NCBI RefSeq assembly: GCF_003443895.1
Contig: NZ_QQOA01000022.1
Span: 1-64,000 of the forward strand
Reading direction: 5' to 3'
Source: Paraburkholderia phosphatilytica
GTDB lineage: Bacteria > Pseudomonadota > Gammaproteobacteria > Burkholderiales > Burkholderiaceae
DNA length: 64,000 bases
Shown: positions 54,194 through 62,874 of the stretch, piece after piece
How the letters are laid out: every line of letters starts with the position of its first letter
Numbering within the stretch: position 1 is the stretch's first letter
Notes under the pieces: generated by a model
What the model was told of the DNA's origin: nothing
Database searches by the model: none
Seen by the model: the letters and a program-made list of their open reading frames with translations, nothing else
Position numbers and translations under genes: made by a program

Positions 54194-54577
54194 TCAGGAA
54201 GCGAGCGGAGGAGCGCGTGGACGCCCGGACGGGAATACGCCGAGCGGCGTGAAGCGGACGGACAGCACCGCCACGACGAGAATCGCGACGAGCGTCAGCA
54301 TCTGGACAGCGACGGGCGGCACCGAAGACATCGCAGTGTGCGTGGTGAGCAGATCGCAGTAGCCGCACGCGGCGAGCGAACCGGCTGCCGTGTCGTGATG
54401 CTTCGGCGTGGCGATCGACGCAGCGGCGGGCGTAGTCGCGGAGCACAGTGAAGCGATGGGTTCGTGCGCACGCGACGAGACGACGAACTGACTCACGAGC
54501 GGCGCACACACGACGAGCCACATGGCGACGAGGCCAAGCCATGCGGTGACGCGTGCGTATCGGTGAAGTGTCGTCAT
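54194..54577 (-). CDS. DUF2946 family protein (first copy)
   Basis: A 127-residue protein with an N-terminal membrane segment (VTAWLGLVAMWLVVCAPLVSQ), a soluble part containing LAACGYCDLL, and a second hydrophobic segment (VQMLTLVAILVVAVLSV). The C-x-Y-C pair is the DUF2946 hallmark and probably a metal or disulfide site. DUF2946 genes cluster with copper resistance and CopC genes. The start lacks a good Shine-Dalgarno; ATG 54616 is an alternative. It lies back to back with a second DUF2946 gene. Confidence 0.75.
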   Translation of the reverse strand: MTTLHRYARVTAWLGLVAMWLVVCAPLVSQFVVSSRAHEPIASLCSATTPAAASIATPKHHDTAAGSLAACGYCDLLTTHTAMSSVPPVAVQMLTLVAILVVAVLSVRFTPLGVFPSGRPRAPPLAS

Positions 54578-54743
54578 GTCGTGCGAAGGTGCGAGCGTCG
54601 CGGAGTCTAGCACCATGAAAGTGGCATGGCCAGCCGGGCCCGTGTGATGAACGCTATTCCTGCCGCGGCTTCGTCGCGGGTTGCGCACGCGGAAACGCGT
54701 GTGCATAATCGCCCCACTTTCCCGCGCATCCGCGCCCTTCCCG

Positions 54744-55127
54744 ATGCACACCAGACGTCTACAGAAACTCGGCAGCCTGCTGGGATTGCTTGCAATCCTG
54801 ATGGCCACGCTCGCGCCGACGATCTCGCAGACGCTTGCGTGGAATCATCGTCTCGACGTCGCGCTCGACACCTACTGCACGGTGTCCGCGGACAGCGATG
54901 CGGGTGCCGCGCACGGCGGCAAAACGTCGCGCTCCGCCGCGCTGCATCTGCAGGCGTGCGCGTACTGCAGCCTGCTCGCGCATGTGCCGACCGTGCCGCA
55001 CGCGGCCACTCCGCTTGCCGTTGCGCTTGCCGAGACGCGCGCACCTGCTGCCGCTCCGCACGCCGCGGAAACCGCGCGCTTCTCCTACGCCGTCGCGCAG
55101 CCGCGCGCGCCACCATCGTTCTCCTGA
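54744..55127 (+). CDS. DUF2946 family protein (second copy)
   Basis: A 127-residue protein with the same layout as the divergent copy: an N-terminal membrane segment (LGSLLGLLAILMATLAPTISQ), then LQACAYCSLL with the C-x-Y-C pair, and an Ala/Pro-rich end. It lies upstream of the barrel and CopC genes on the same strand, so it may lead a small copper operon. Confidence 0.75.
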   Translation: MHTRRLQKLGSLLGLLAILMATLAPTISQTLAWNHRLDVALDTYCTVSADSDAGAAHGGKTSRSAALHLQACAYCSLLAHVPTVPHAATPLAVALAETRAPAAAPHAAETARFSYAVAQPRAPPSFS

Positions 55128-55269
55128 TCATCGGCGAGCCGATCGCCTGAGCGCGATCGCCGTCATGCTGCGTTGAACCGCAGCGGTTCGTCTGTGCCCG
55201 TTCAACGTGCGCAATGCGACACCGCACGACACGAACGGGCATGGCACGACACGACAACCGGAGAACTTC

Positions 55270-56199
55270 ATGCTTCAGCGCTTCAACCTGCGCAGCGACG
55301 GCGCGCGCTCGGCGTGCGCGACCACCGTCACGCTGTTCGCGTGCCTTGCGGCCGCCCCCACTTCAGCCGATGCGCACGCCGTCGTCGGCGACCGCGTTTT
55401 CCCCGCCACGATGACCGTGGACGACCCAGGCGTCGGCGACGAATTCGACACGCAGTTCGGTCACATCAAATCGCCCGACGACGACGGCGACACCATGAAC
55501 GTCAACACCGTCTCGTACGAATGGGACAAGCTGATCACGAAGAACCTCGCGTTCAGCATCGGCGGCAACTATGTGAGCCAGAACGCGCCGAACGGCAACT
55601 CGGCGAAGGGCTGGGACAACCTGTCGCTCGGCGTGAAATACCTCGTGTACGCGAACGCGGAGCACGAATTCATGGCGTCCGTCGGCCTCGAAACGGACAT
55701 CGGCGGCACCGGCGCGCGCTCGATCGGCGATGCGTATTCGACCTTCACACCGACCGCTTACTTCGGCAAGGGCTTCGGCGATCTGCCTTCGAGTCTCGGG
55801 CTGCTGCGTCCGTTCGCGATCACCGGCGAGATCGGCCCGAACATCACGACGGCCTCCGTCGGCAACGGACCGAACTCGCTCGGCTGGGGCATGACGCTGC
55901 AATACAGCATCCCGTATCTGCAATCGCAGGTGAAGGATCTGGGCCTGCCGCAACCGTTCGCGAACCTGATTCCCGTCGTCGAATTCCCGATGAGCACCTG
56001 CACGGCCGGCGCATGTTCCGGCCACACGACGGGCACGATCAACCCCGGCGTACTGTGGACGAACCGCTACGGCCAGTTCGGCGTGGAAGCGCAGATCCCG
56101 GTGAACCGCGCGAGCGGCACACACGTGGGCGTGCTGTTCGACGCGCATCTGTACTTCGACGACATCTTCCCCAACTCGCTTGGCAAACCCCTGTTCTGA
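55270..56199 (+). CDS. Probable outer-membrane beta-barrel protein of the copper cluster
   Basis: A 309-residue exported protein: a signal peptide ending near SADAHA, then alternating amphipathic strands (FSIGGNYVSQN, LSLGVKYLVY, FMASVGLETDIGG, PFAITGEIGPNI) and a C-terminal FDAHLYFDDIF strand typical of barrels. An internal STCTAGACSG pair of Cys may close a loop. GGAGAACTTC precedes ATG. I do not know a named family. Its position between DUF2946 and CopC suggests a role in copper passage or storage. Confidence 0.65.
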   Translation: MLQRFNLRSDGARSACATTVTLFACLAAAPTSADAHAVVGDRVFPATMTVDDPGVGDEFDTQFGHIKSPDDDGDTMNVNTVSYEWDKLITKNLAFSIGGNYVSQNAPNGNSAKGWDNLSLGVKYLVYANAEHEFMASVGLETDIGGTGARSIGDAYSTFTPTAYFGKGFGDLPSSLGLLRPFAITGEIGPNITTASVGNGPNSLGWGMTLQYSIPYLQSQVKDLGLPQPFANLIPVVEFPMSTCTAGACSGHTTGTINPGVLWTNRYGQFGVEAQIPVNRASGTHVGVLFDAHLYFDDIFPNSLGKPLF

Positions 56200-56208
56200 T
56201 ATCCGATC

Positions 56209-56586
56209 ATGAAAAACTCGAAATCCACGTTGATGCCGCTGCGGGGCGCGCTTGCCGCCCTCGCTTTCAGCACCGCTCAACTCGCGTACGCGCATGCGTA
56301 TCCGACACATCAATCGCCGGCTGCCGGCGCGACCGTCACCACGTCGCAGCAGGACGTCGCGATCGATTTCGACGACGGCCTGGAGTCCGCGTTCAGCTCG
56401 ATCGCCGTGACCGATGCGAACCAACAGTCTGTGACGAAGGGTCGTGCCATCGTCGATCCGTCGAACCCGAAGCACATGTCGGTCGAGCTGAACCCGCTCG
56501 AGCCTGGCGTGTACACCGTCGCGTGGGTCGCGGTCGCGAACGACGGCCATCGCACGCAGGGCCACTACTCGTTCACGGCGAAATAA
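56209..56586 (+). CDS. copC: CopC-like periplasmic copper-binding protein
   Basis: A 125-residue protein with a signal peptide ending AYA, so the mature protein starts with His29 (HAYPTHQSPAAGA), the N-terminal copper ligand of CopC. The second site element DGHRTQGHYSF supplies the Asp-x-His ligands near the C-terminus. CopC binds Cu(II) in the periplasm and normally works with CopD; no CopD follows. It starts nine bases after the barrel gene, so the two are one unit. Confidence 0.88.
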   Translation: MKNSKSTLMPLRGALAALAFSTAQLAYAHAYPTHQSPAAGATVTTSQQDVAIDFDDGLESAFSSIAVTDANQQSVTKGRAIVDPSNPKHMSVELNPLEPGVYTVAWVAVANDGHRTQGHYSFTAK

Positions 56587-56619
56587 GCGGCCCTGCGTTT
56601 CTGCCGCGGGCGGCGTGCG

Positions 56620-57375
56620 TTACTGCGCGGTGTAGCCGCCGTCGACTGCGACGATCTGTCCAGTCAGATAGCCCGCGTGTTCGCCAGCAAGGAACACGAT
56701 GGTCTGCGCGATTTCTTCCGGCATGCCTGCGCGGCGCGCCGGAACCGTCGCGAGCAGGCCGTCGCGCGCTGCATCGTTGCCGCCGGTGAAGCGGTCCAGC
56801 ATCTGCGTCGCGACCGGGCCCGGCGCAACGGCGTTCACGCGCACGCCGGCGGCCGCGCCTTCGAGCGCCGCACTCTTCGTGAGGCCTTCCACTGCGTGCT
56901 TGCTCGCCACGTACACCGACGCGTGCGGCATGCCGACATGCCCCGCGATCGACGACAGGTTGACGATCGCGCCCGACCCTTGTGCCTGCATCACGCGCAT
57001 TTCGTGCTTCAGCGACAGCAGCGTGCCGAGCACGTTGGCCGAGAAGGTCGCCTCGTAGTTCGCAACCGACTGCTCCGCGAGCGGCGCGAGTTCGCCTTCG
57101 GTGCCGGCGTTGTTGACCGCGATATCGATGCGGCCGAAACGTTCGACGGTCGCTTCGACGAGACGGCGCACGTCGTCTTCGAAACGCACGTCGGCGTGCA
57201 CGAATTCGGCTTCGACGCCGAGCGCGCGAAGCTCGGCCGCGAGCGCGAGGCCCGCTTCGTCGCGCCGGCCGCTGACAACGACACGGTGGCCCGCGCGGGC
57301 GAACGCGATGGCGGTCGCGCGGCCGATGCCGGTCAGCGCGCCGGTGACGAGAACGACGGGTGCATGGGTGTTCAT
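56620..57375 (-). CDS. SDR-family oxidoreductase
   Basis: A 251-residue classical short-chain dehydrogenase: cofactor motif TGALTGIGRA, NNAG, Ser in NLSSIAG, and catalytic YVASK. AAGGAG eight bases before ATG 57375 sets the start. The Arg-rich segment after strand 2 (VSGRRDE) suggests NADP. The substrate is unknown. It is divergent from a LysR gene that probably regulates it. Confidence 0.9.
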   Translation of the reverse strand: MNTHAPVVLVTGALTGIGRATAIAFARAGHRVVVSGRRDEAGLALAAELRALGVEAEFVHADVRFEDDVRRLVEATVERFGRIDIAVNNAGTEGELAPLAEQSVANYEATFSANVLGTLLSLKHEMRVMQAQGSGAIVNLSSIAGHVGMPHASVYVASKHAVEGLTKSAALEGAAAGVRVNAVAPGPVATQMLDRFTGGNDAARDGLLATVPARRAGMPEEIAQTIVFLAGEHAGYLTGQIVAVDGGYTAQ

Positions 57376-57545
57376 GATGGAGCTCCTTGCGGTGGTGGAC
57401 CGCGTATGACTTCGGTTCTGGAACGCTGCCGGGATGGCAGCGAGCGATGGCGTGGAAGTGACTGTGACTGATTCCATCGAGTTGAACTAGCAGGCTGCCG
57501 CTCCTATCATTCAGTCCACTGAGGAATAAACAGGACGGAGCAACG

Positions 57546-58508
57546 ATGGACAAGCTGCTGGCGATGCGAACCTTCGTGCGGGTCGTCGAAGCGGGCAGTT
57601 TCTCCGCCGTCGCGCACGAATCCGGCACCACGCAAAGCGCGGTCAGCAAGCAGGTGGCCGCGCTCGAACGCGAACTCGGCGCGAAGCTGCTGACGCGCAC
57701 CACCCGCTCGCTCGCGCTCACCGAAGACGGCGCGCGCTACTTCGAGGAAACGCGCCGGCTCGTCGCCGAAATCGCGGAAGCGGAAAGCACGCTGCAGCGC
57801 GGCGAGCAGCAGCTGACCGGCCGGCTGCGGATCGCGGCATCGGTCGGGTTCGGGCGGATGAAGCTGATGCCGCTCGTGCGTTCGTTTCTCGCTGAGAACC
57901 CGGGCGTCAAGATCGATCTGCGACTGCACGACAACTTCATCGACCTCGTCGAGCACGGCATCGACATCGCGGTGCGGATCGGCGAGCTGCCCGACAGCCG
58001 GCTGATCGCGCGGCGCATCGGCACCGCCGAGCGCAGGCTGCTCGCGCATCGCCGCTATCTGCGTTCACTGCCGAAGGGCATGAAAGCGCCGAAGCAACCC
58101 GACGATCTGACCGCGCACAACTGCATCGTCTACACCGGGATCGCCGCGCGCAACGACTGGACCTTCATCGCGGATGCCGGCGCGTCCGAACCGCCCGGCA
58201 CGACGCGCAGCGTGCGCGTGGACGGCAATCTGCAGACCAATAGCAGTGAGGTGCTGCGCGCATCGATCCTCGCCGGCATGGGCATCGGCCATGCGCCGGC
58301 ATGGCTCTTCGATGAAGAAATCGCAAGCGACGAAGTCGTCACGCTGCTGCCGGACTGGCACACGTTCGCGAGTCCGATCCATCTCGTCAGCCCACCGGAG
58401 CGACGGCATTCGGCCAAGGTGAAGGCGTTCGCGGACCACGTCGCCGCGGGTCTCGCGCAGCCGGCGGCCGGTTCATCGGCTCGTTCATCGGCTCGTTCAT
58501 CGGCCTGA
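57546..58508 (+). CDS. LysR-family transcriptional regulator
   Basis: A 320-residue regulator with the LysR winged helix (FVRVVEAGSFSAVAHESGTTQSAVSKQ, ~8-35) and a LysR substrate-binding domain. The C-terminus has a repeated Ser-Ser-Ala-Arg tail. GGAG precedes ATG. Divergent from the SDR gene by 170 bp, the usual arrangement of a LysR regulator and its target. Confidence 0.9.
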   Translation: MDKLLAMRTFVRVVEAGSFSAVAHESGTTQSAVSKQVAALERELGAKLLTRTTRSLALTEDGARYFEETRRLVAEIAEAESTLQRGEQQLTGRLRIAASVGFGRMKLMPLVRSFLAENPGVKIDLRLHDNFIDLVEHGIDIAVRIGELPDSRLIARRIGTAERRLLAHRRYLRSLPKGMKAPKQPDDLTAHNCIVYTGIAARNDWTFIADAGASEPPGTTRSVRVDGNLQTNSSEVLRASILAGMGIGHAPAWLFDEEIASDEVVTLLPDWHTFASPIHLVSPPERRHSAKVKAFADHVAAGLAQPAAGSSARSSARSSA

Positions 58509-58643
58509 AATCCGACTGAAATCCGCTTGAGACGATTGGGCATGCTGTTGAGACGCCCTCGCATTCGAATTCGCGTCGCCGGCTCCTAAAGTTCTATCCA
58601 ACGAAGGACGGCAGCTGCTGCCCTCGCCTTTCAGGAGAAGACA

Positions 58644-59606
58644 ATGAACGGGAGTCGTGAACCGATGCCGGCTGGATTCTTCGGCATCGCAGTGGGAACG
58701 CTGGCGCTGGCCGGCGCATGGCGTGTCGGCGTGAAGCTGTGGGCGTTGCCCGCGGATCTCGCCGCGCTCGCAACGAGCGTCGCGCTCGTCGTGTGGCTCG
58801 CGGTGATGGCAGGTTACGCACACAAGTGGCTCACGAACCGGGAAAGCGCGCTGGCCGAATGGCGTCACCCGGTGCAATCGCTGTTTCTGCCGCTCGGCCC
58901 GGTCTCGACGCTGCTGGCCGCGCAGGCGCTGCTCGCGTGGTCGCGGCCGCTCGCGGTGCTGCTGTTCGTGCTCGGCACCGTGAGCCAGCTCGCGCTGGGT
59001 GTCGCGATGCAAGGCCGCTTCTGGCAGGGCGGCCGCAAGACGGGGCTCGTCACGCCGGCCATCTATCTGCCGACGGTCGCACCGAGCTTCGTCGCGGGCA
59101 CGACAGCCGCCGCGCTCGGCTGGACCCAGCTCGGCGAGCTGTTCTTCGGCGTGGGCGTGCTGTCGTGGTTCGCGATCGAATCGGTGATCCTGCACCGCAC
59201 CGCACATCATGACGCGCTGCCCGAAGCGCTGCGGCCGGCGCTTGGCATCCAGCTGGCGCCGCCGGTCGTGGGCGGCGTGACGTGGCTCGCGATCTCGCAC
59301 GGTGCGCCGGACGTGTTCGCCTACGCGCTGTTCGGCTACGGTCTCTATCAAGCACTGCTGTTGCTGCGCCTGCTGCCGTGGATCCGCAAGCAACCGTTCG
59401 CACCGTCGTACTGGGCGTTCAGCTTCGGCGTCGCCGCGCTGCCGACGATGGCGATGCGTCTTGCCGGTGTCGGCGCACCCGACTGGATCGGCTGGCTCGC
59501 AGTCGTGCTGTTCATCGCGGCGAATGGTGTAATCGGTTTGCTGATCGTGAAGACCGTGGAACTGATCGCGAGCGACCGGTTGCTGCCCGCGCGGGCCGCG
59601 GCCTGA
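58644..59606 (+). CDS. TehA/SLAC1-family (TDT) transporter
   Basis: A 320-residue inner-membrane protein with about ten hydrophobic segments and the family opening MPAGFFGIAVGTLALAGAWR. TDT proteins transport C4-dicarboxylates, sulfite or anions, or confer tellurite resistance; the substrate here is not evident. AGGAG is well placed before the ATG. The downstream gap carries repeats and a long palindrome. Confidence 0.85.
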   Translation: MNGSREPMPAGFFGIAVGTLALAGAWRVGVKLWALPADLAALATSVALVVWLAVMAGYAHKWLTNRESALAEWRHPVQSLFLPLGPVSTLLAAQALLAWSRPLAVLLFVLGTVSQLALGVAMQGRFWQGGRKTGLVTPAIYLPTVAPSFVAGTTAAALGWTQLGELFFGVGVLSWFAIESVILHRTAHHDALPEALRPALGIQLAPPVVGGVTWLAISHGAPDVFAYALFGYGLYQALLLLRLLPWIRKQPFAPSYWAFSFGVAALPTMAMRLAGVGAPDWIGWLAVVLFIAANGVIGLLIVKTVELIASDRLLPARAAA

Positions 59607-59609
59607 ACA

Positions 59610-59641
59610 TTCAGTGAATGTGTTGTTCAGCGAATGTGTTG
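59610..59641. repeat. 16-bp tandem duplication
   Basis: TTCAGTGAATGTGTTG is followed immediately by TTCAGCGAATGTGTTG, one difference in 16. It begins three bases after the transporter stop. Confidence 0.8.
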
Positions 59642-59661
59642 AAGTGGAGCGATCAGTGAAG

Positions 59662-59694
59662 CGCGGTGAACCGTTCAATGAATGGTTCACCGCG
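59662..59694. terminator. 33-bp palindrome between convergent genes
   Basis: The arms CGCGGTGAACC and GGTTCACCGCG (59662-59672, 59684-59694) are perfect, and the centre is also palindromic apart from one G-T pair, so almost the whole 33 bp can fold. It ends four bases from the stop of the AraC-type gene. It probably acts as a bidirectional terminator or transcript-end hairpin, though it lacks a T-run. Confidence 0.65.
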
Positions 59695-59697
59695 ACC

Positions 59698-60585
59698 TCA
59701 TTGCAGTTTCAGCGCTTCGATATCGCGCCGGGGCGGCGCACCGAACATCCGCGCATACTCCCGGCTGAACTGCGACGCGCTTTCGTAGCCCACCTTCCAC
59801 GCGGCCGATTCCGCGTTCGCCGCGCCCGTCACCATCAGTTGACGCGCTTCCAGCAGGCGCAGCTGCTTCTGGTACTGCAGCGGCGTCATCGACGTCAGCG
59901 CCTTGAACTGCCGATGAAACGCCGACGGACTCATCTGCGCGACCGCCGCCAGTTCGTCGATGCGGATGGTCTCCGCGAACTGGTCGCGCAGCGCGTGAAT
60001 CGCGGTGACCACGCGCTGCGCGTGGCTGTTCGCAAGTGCAATCTTCGCGACCTCGTTGCCATGCGCGCCCGTGAGCAGCCAGTAGCAGATCTCACGCATG
60101 ATCAACGGTGCGATCGCCGGAATGGCGCGCGGCGTGTCGAGCAGACGCATCATGCGCTGCACGCAGTCGGCCAGCGGACCGTCGAAGTCGGTGACGAACA
60201 CGCCGTGGCCCATGGTGTCTTCCGGCTTCGGCGATGCATCGAGATGCTGCACGACGTCATGCATGATCGCGAGATCGAACTCGATCACGACGCCGAGAAA
60301 CGGCGCCTCCGGGCTCGCCTTCTCGACGCGGCTGAACGCCGGCATCTCGACGCTGACGACGAGCGCCTGGCCGGCCCGGTAGTCGTGGCGGCGATCGCCG
60401 AACGTCGACCATTTGGCGCCCTGCACCACGACGCACAGCGCGGGCTTCATGATCCGGTGGGCTGGATGCTTTTCCTGATTCGCGCGCAGGATCGTCACGC
60501 CGTCGATCGCGGTGGCGTACGGGCCCTCCGCTTCCAGCTGGCTTTCGGTAAAGCGTTTGACACTCTCGAGCAGTGCATTCGACAT
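59698..60585 (-). CDS. AraC-family transcriptional regulator
   Basis: A 295-residue protein with an N-terminal AraC_N domain (~20-190) and a C-terminal double helix-turn-helix (IRIDELAAVAQMSPSAFHRQFKALT and AAWKVGYESASQFSREYARMFG). It resembles YqhC-type regulators, which control aldehyde reductases. ATG 60585 with GGAG nine bases upstream is used; GTG 60600 would add five residues. It is divergent from an SDR gene that is its probable target. Confidence 0.9.
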   Translation of the reverse strand: MSNALLESVKRFTESQLEAEGPYATAIDGVTILRANQEKHPAHRIMKPALCVVVQGAKWSTFGDRRHDYRAGQALVVSVEMPAFSRVEKASPEAPFLGVVIEFDLAIMHDVVQHLDASPKPEDTMGHGVFVTDFDGPLADCVQRMMRLLDTPRAIPAIAPLIMREICYWLLTGAHGNEVAKIALANSHAQRVVTAIHALRDQFAETIRIDELAAVAQMSPSAFHRQFKALTSMTPLQYQKQLRLLEARQLMVTGAANAESAAWKVGYESASQFSREYARMFGAPPRRDIEALKLQ

Positions 60586-60745
60586 GTGAACGCTCTCCAC
60601 TTCCTGATTCCCGCATCGTACAGGCTGGCGCGGCGGGTTGCAGGCCGCCGGCAGGATCAGGCAAGAACTGAGGTAGTTCAGGCATTCGTGCTGCGGCGTC
60701 GCAGCAATAAGCTTGATCCCTGAGCAAACTCAAGTGGAGCACAAG

Positions 60746-61504
60746 ATGACCGTCGCAAAGATCGCAATCGTCACTGGCGGTAGCCGTGGCCTTGGACGCA
60801 ATACCGTGCTGCAGCTGGCGAAGCGCGGCGTGTGTTCCATCTTCACGTATCGCACGAACCGGGCGGAAGCGGACAACGTAGTGAACCTCGCCGCGGAAGC
60901 GGGACAACGCGCGATCGCGCTGCCGCTCGATACCGGACAGGTGAGCGCATTCGATGCCTTCGTCGAACAGGTGCGCGACGCGCTGAAGGAACTGGGCGCC
61001 GCGCGCTTCGACTACCTGGTGAACAACGCGGGCACTTCGCATCACGCGCCGTTCGAAGCGACCACCGAAGCTGAACTGGACAGCCTGTACAACGTTCATT
61101 TCAAGGGCGTGTTTTTCCTCACGCAGAAGCTGCTGCCGCTGATCAACGACGGCGGGCGCATCGTGAACGTTTCGTCGGGTCTCACGCGGATCGCGTATCC
61201 GGGCAGCACGTCTTACGCGTCGATGAAAGGCGCGGTCGAAGTGCTCACCCGTTATCTCGCGAAGGAACTGGGCCCGCGCCGTATCGCGGTGAACACGGTC
61301 GCGCCCGGCGCCGTGGCCACGGATTTCAGCGGCGGCATGGTGCGCGACAATCCTGAAGTGAACCGGCTGGTGTCCGAAGCGACGGCGCTGGGTCGTGCTG
61401 GCGTGCCCGACGATATCGGTCCGATGATCGCGTCGCTGCTGTCCGACGATCATCGCTGGGTGAACGCGCAGCGGATCGAGGTGTCGGGTGGGTTGATGAT
61501 CTAG
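60746..61504 (+). CDS. SDR-family oxidoreductase
   Basis: A 252-residue short-chain dehydrogenase with TGGSRGLGRN, VNNAGTS, NVSSG and the catalytic YASMK; the Arg in FTYRTNRAEA suggests NADP use. GGAG precedes ATG 60746. It is divergent from the AraC-type regulator by 160 bp. Substrate unknown. Confidence 0.9.
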   Translation: MTVAKIAIVTGGSRGLGRNTVLQLAKRGVCSIFTYRTNRAEADNVVNLAAEAGQRAIALPLDTGQVSAFDAFVEQVRDALKELGAARFDYLVNNAGTSHHAPFEATTEAELDSLYNVHFKGVFFLTQKLLPLINDGGRIVNVSSGLTRIAYPGSTSYASMKGAVEVLTRYLAKELGPRRIAVNTVAPGAVATDFSGGMVRDNPEVNRLVSEATALGRAGVPDDIGPMIASLLSDDHRWVNAQRIEVSGGLMI

Positions 61505-61527
61505 GCAGGCGCGCGCCGGCAGCGGCG

Positions 61528-62874
61528 CTAGCCCGCTTCGGCCTCGGTCTGCTCGAGTCTCGCAGCATGCCGGCGTATCCCGGCAAACACCGCTTCGGCA
61601 ATGTCCATCGGAAAGCCGTCGGGAATCTCCGCCGCGACGGTATCGATGACACTCTCCGTTGCGGCAACGATGTCCGCGATGATCGATTCGACTTCCTCGG
61701 GCGCCAGCCCCACGCGCTGCCCCTGCGCGATCCAGTGACGCGGATAGATCTGAGCCAGCGCGTAGTGCGCATTGCGCCCTCGCACCGCCATCGCAAGCTT
61801 CGCACGTTGGGGCGCAAGCCGGTTAGCGCCCTTGCCGATGATCGGATGGGCCGAGAGCACGTCGTAAAGCGGCGTGGATGCATAGCGGTTGCCGGGCAGA
61901 TGCGCGATGCTGAAATTCTTCGCATGGCCGTCGATCGCGGCGAGCAGCCAGAACACGATCTGCGTCGCGAAGAAATTACGGCGGTCCACGCCCGCATGCA
62001 TCGAGCCGCCCAGCAGCGCCATGATCGTGTCGATGCCCGGGCCGCCATCCGCCTCGTACTTGTTCGCACCCGGCGTGCCGGTTGCCTGGCACATGTCTTC
62101 CTGGGGCAAACGCACAATCCAGCTGCCGTCGCTTGCGTAACGCCGGTCGAAGCGTTCGACGACCAGCGCCTTCATGTCCTCGAACGTCGCGATGCCGCAG
62201 CGGGCAATCGGCAAACCGTATGCCGCGACGATTCGCGAGCACAGCCATTCGTTCTCGACCGACGTGCGCATGTCGGCGCGCATATTGCCAACGAGGCCCA
62301 TCGGCAGCTTGAGGATGTGCGTGGTCGGCGTGCTGCCTTCCGGCAGCAGCCATTCGCCGTCATGCCAGAGCAGCGCGGTCTTTTCCTGCGCGCCGGCGAT
62401 GGAGAGCCGCAGATCGTCGACCGGTTCGTGGTGACCGATGCCGGGTGCCGCGGTGGTATCGCGCAGCAGCTGCGCGATGGCGGTTTCGTCGAGTGGTCGG
62501 CCGCGGATCGTTTCGAGGTCCTGCGGTTCGTGCTCCGTCGGCAGCATCTGCAGCGCGCCCACGCAATCGCGTCCGAGCACCGCGAGCAGTTCGAACGGCG
62601 AGGTGCCGCTGGTCCGGTAACGCGCCGCGATACGACGGCGGATCGACTCGCTGTCTGGCAGCAGATTGTCGAAAAAATCGGTGACGAGGGAACCGCGATG
62701 CGGCTGGTTGCCCGGCGTAAACGGCAACGATAGCGACAGCGGCCGGCCTCGCTCATCCGCCAACCAGCTGTCGAGGTACACGAGACGCTCGACGCCGCGC
62801 GCGACTTCCCAGTGACCGACAGGCACGCCGTTCATCCACAGGTGAAGCCGACCCGGTTGCCGCTGACCCGCCAT
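61528..62874 (-). CDS. hipA: HipA-type serine/threonine kinase toxin
   Basis: A 448-residue HipA, close to the E. coli protein in length and sequence by recall. It has the autophosphorylated Ser in the ejectable P-loop SIAGAQEKTALL (~158), GSTPTTHILKLP, VERFDRR, LPQEDMCQ, KYEADGGPGI and the catalytic IDGHAKNFS (~Asp 315). HipA phosphorylates glutamyl-tRNA synthetase and induces persistence in E. coli; all active-site motifs are intact here. The start overlaps the HipB stop (TGATG); GTG one codon earlier is possible. Confidence 0.93.
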   Translation of the reverse strand: MAGQRQPGRLHLWMNGVPVGHWEVARGVERLVYLDSWLADERGRPLSLSLPFTPGNQPHRGSLVTDFFDNLLPDSESIRRRIAARYRTSGTSPFELLAVLGRDCVGALQMLPTEHEPQDLETIRGRPLDETAIAQLLRDTTAAPGIGHHEPVDDLRLSIAGAQEKTALLWHDGEWLLPEGSTPTTHILKLPMGLVGNMRADMRTSVENEWLCSRIVAAYGLPIARCGIATFEDMKALVVERFDRRYASDGSWIVRLPQEDMCQATGTPGANKYEADGGPGIDTIMALLGGSMHAGVDRRNFFATQIVFWLLAAIDGHAKNFSIAHLPGNRYASTPLYDVLSAHPIIGKGANRLAPQRAKLAMAVRGRNAHYALAQIYPRHWIAQGQRVGLAPEEVESIIADIVAATESVIDTVAAEIPDGFPMDIAEAVFAGIRRHAARLEQTEAEAG

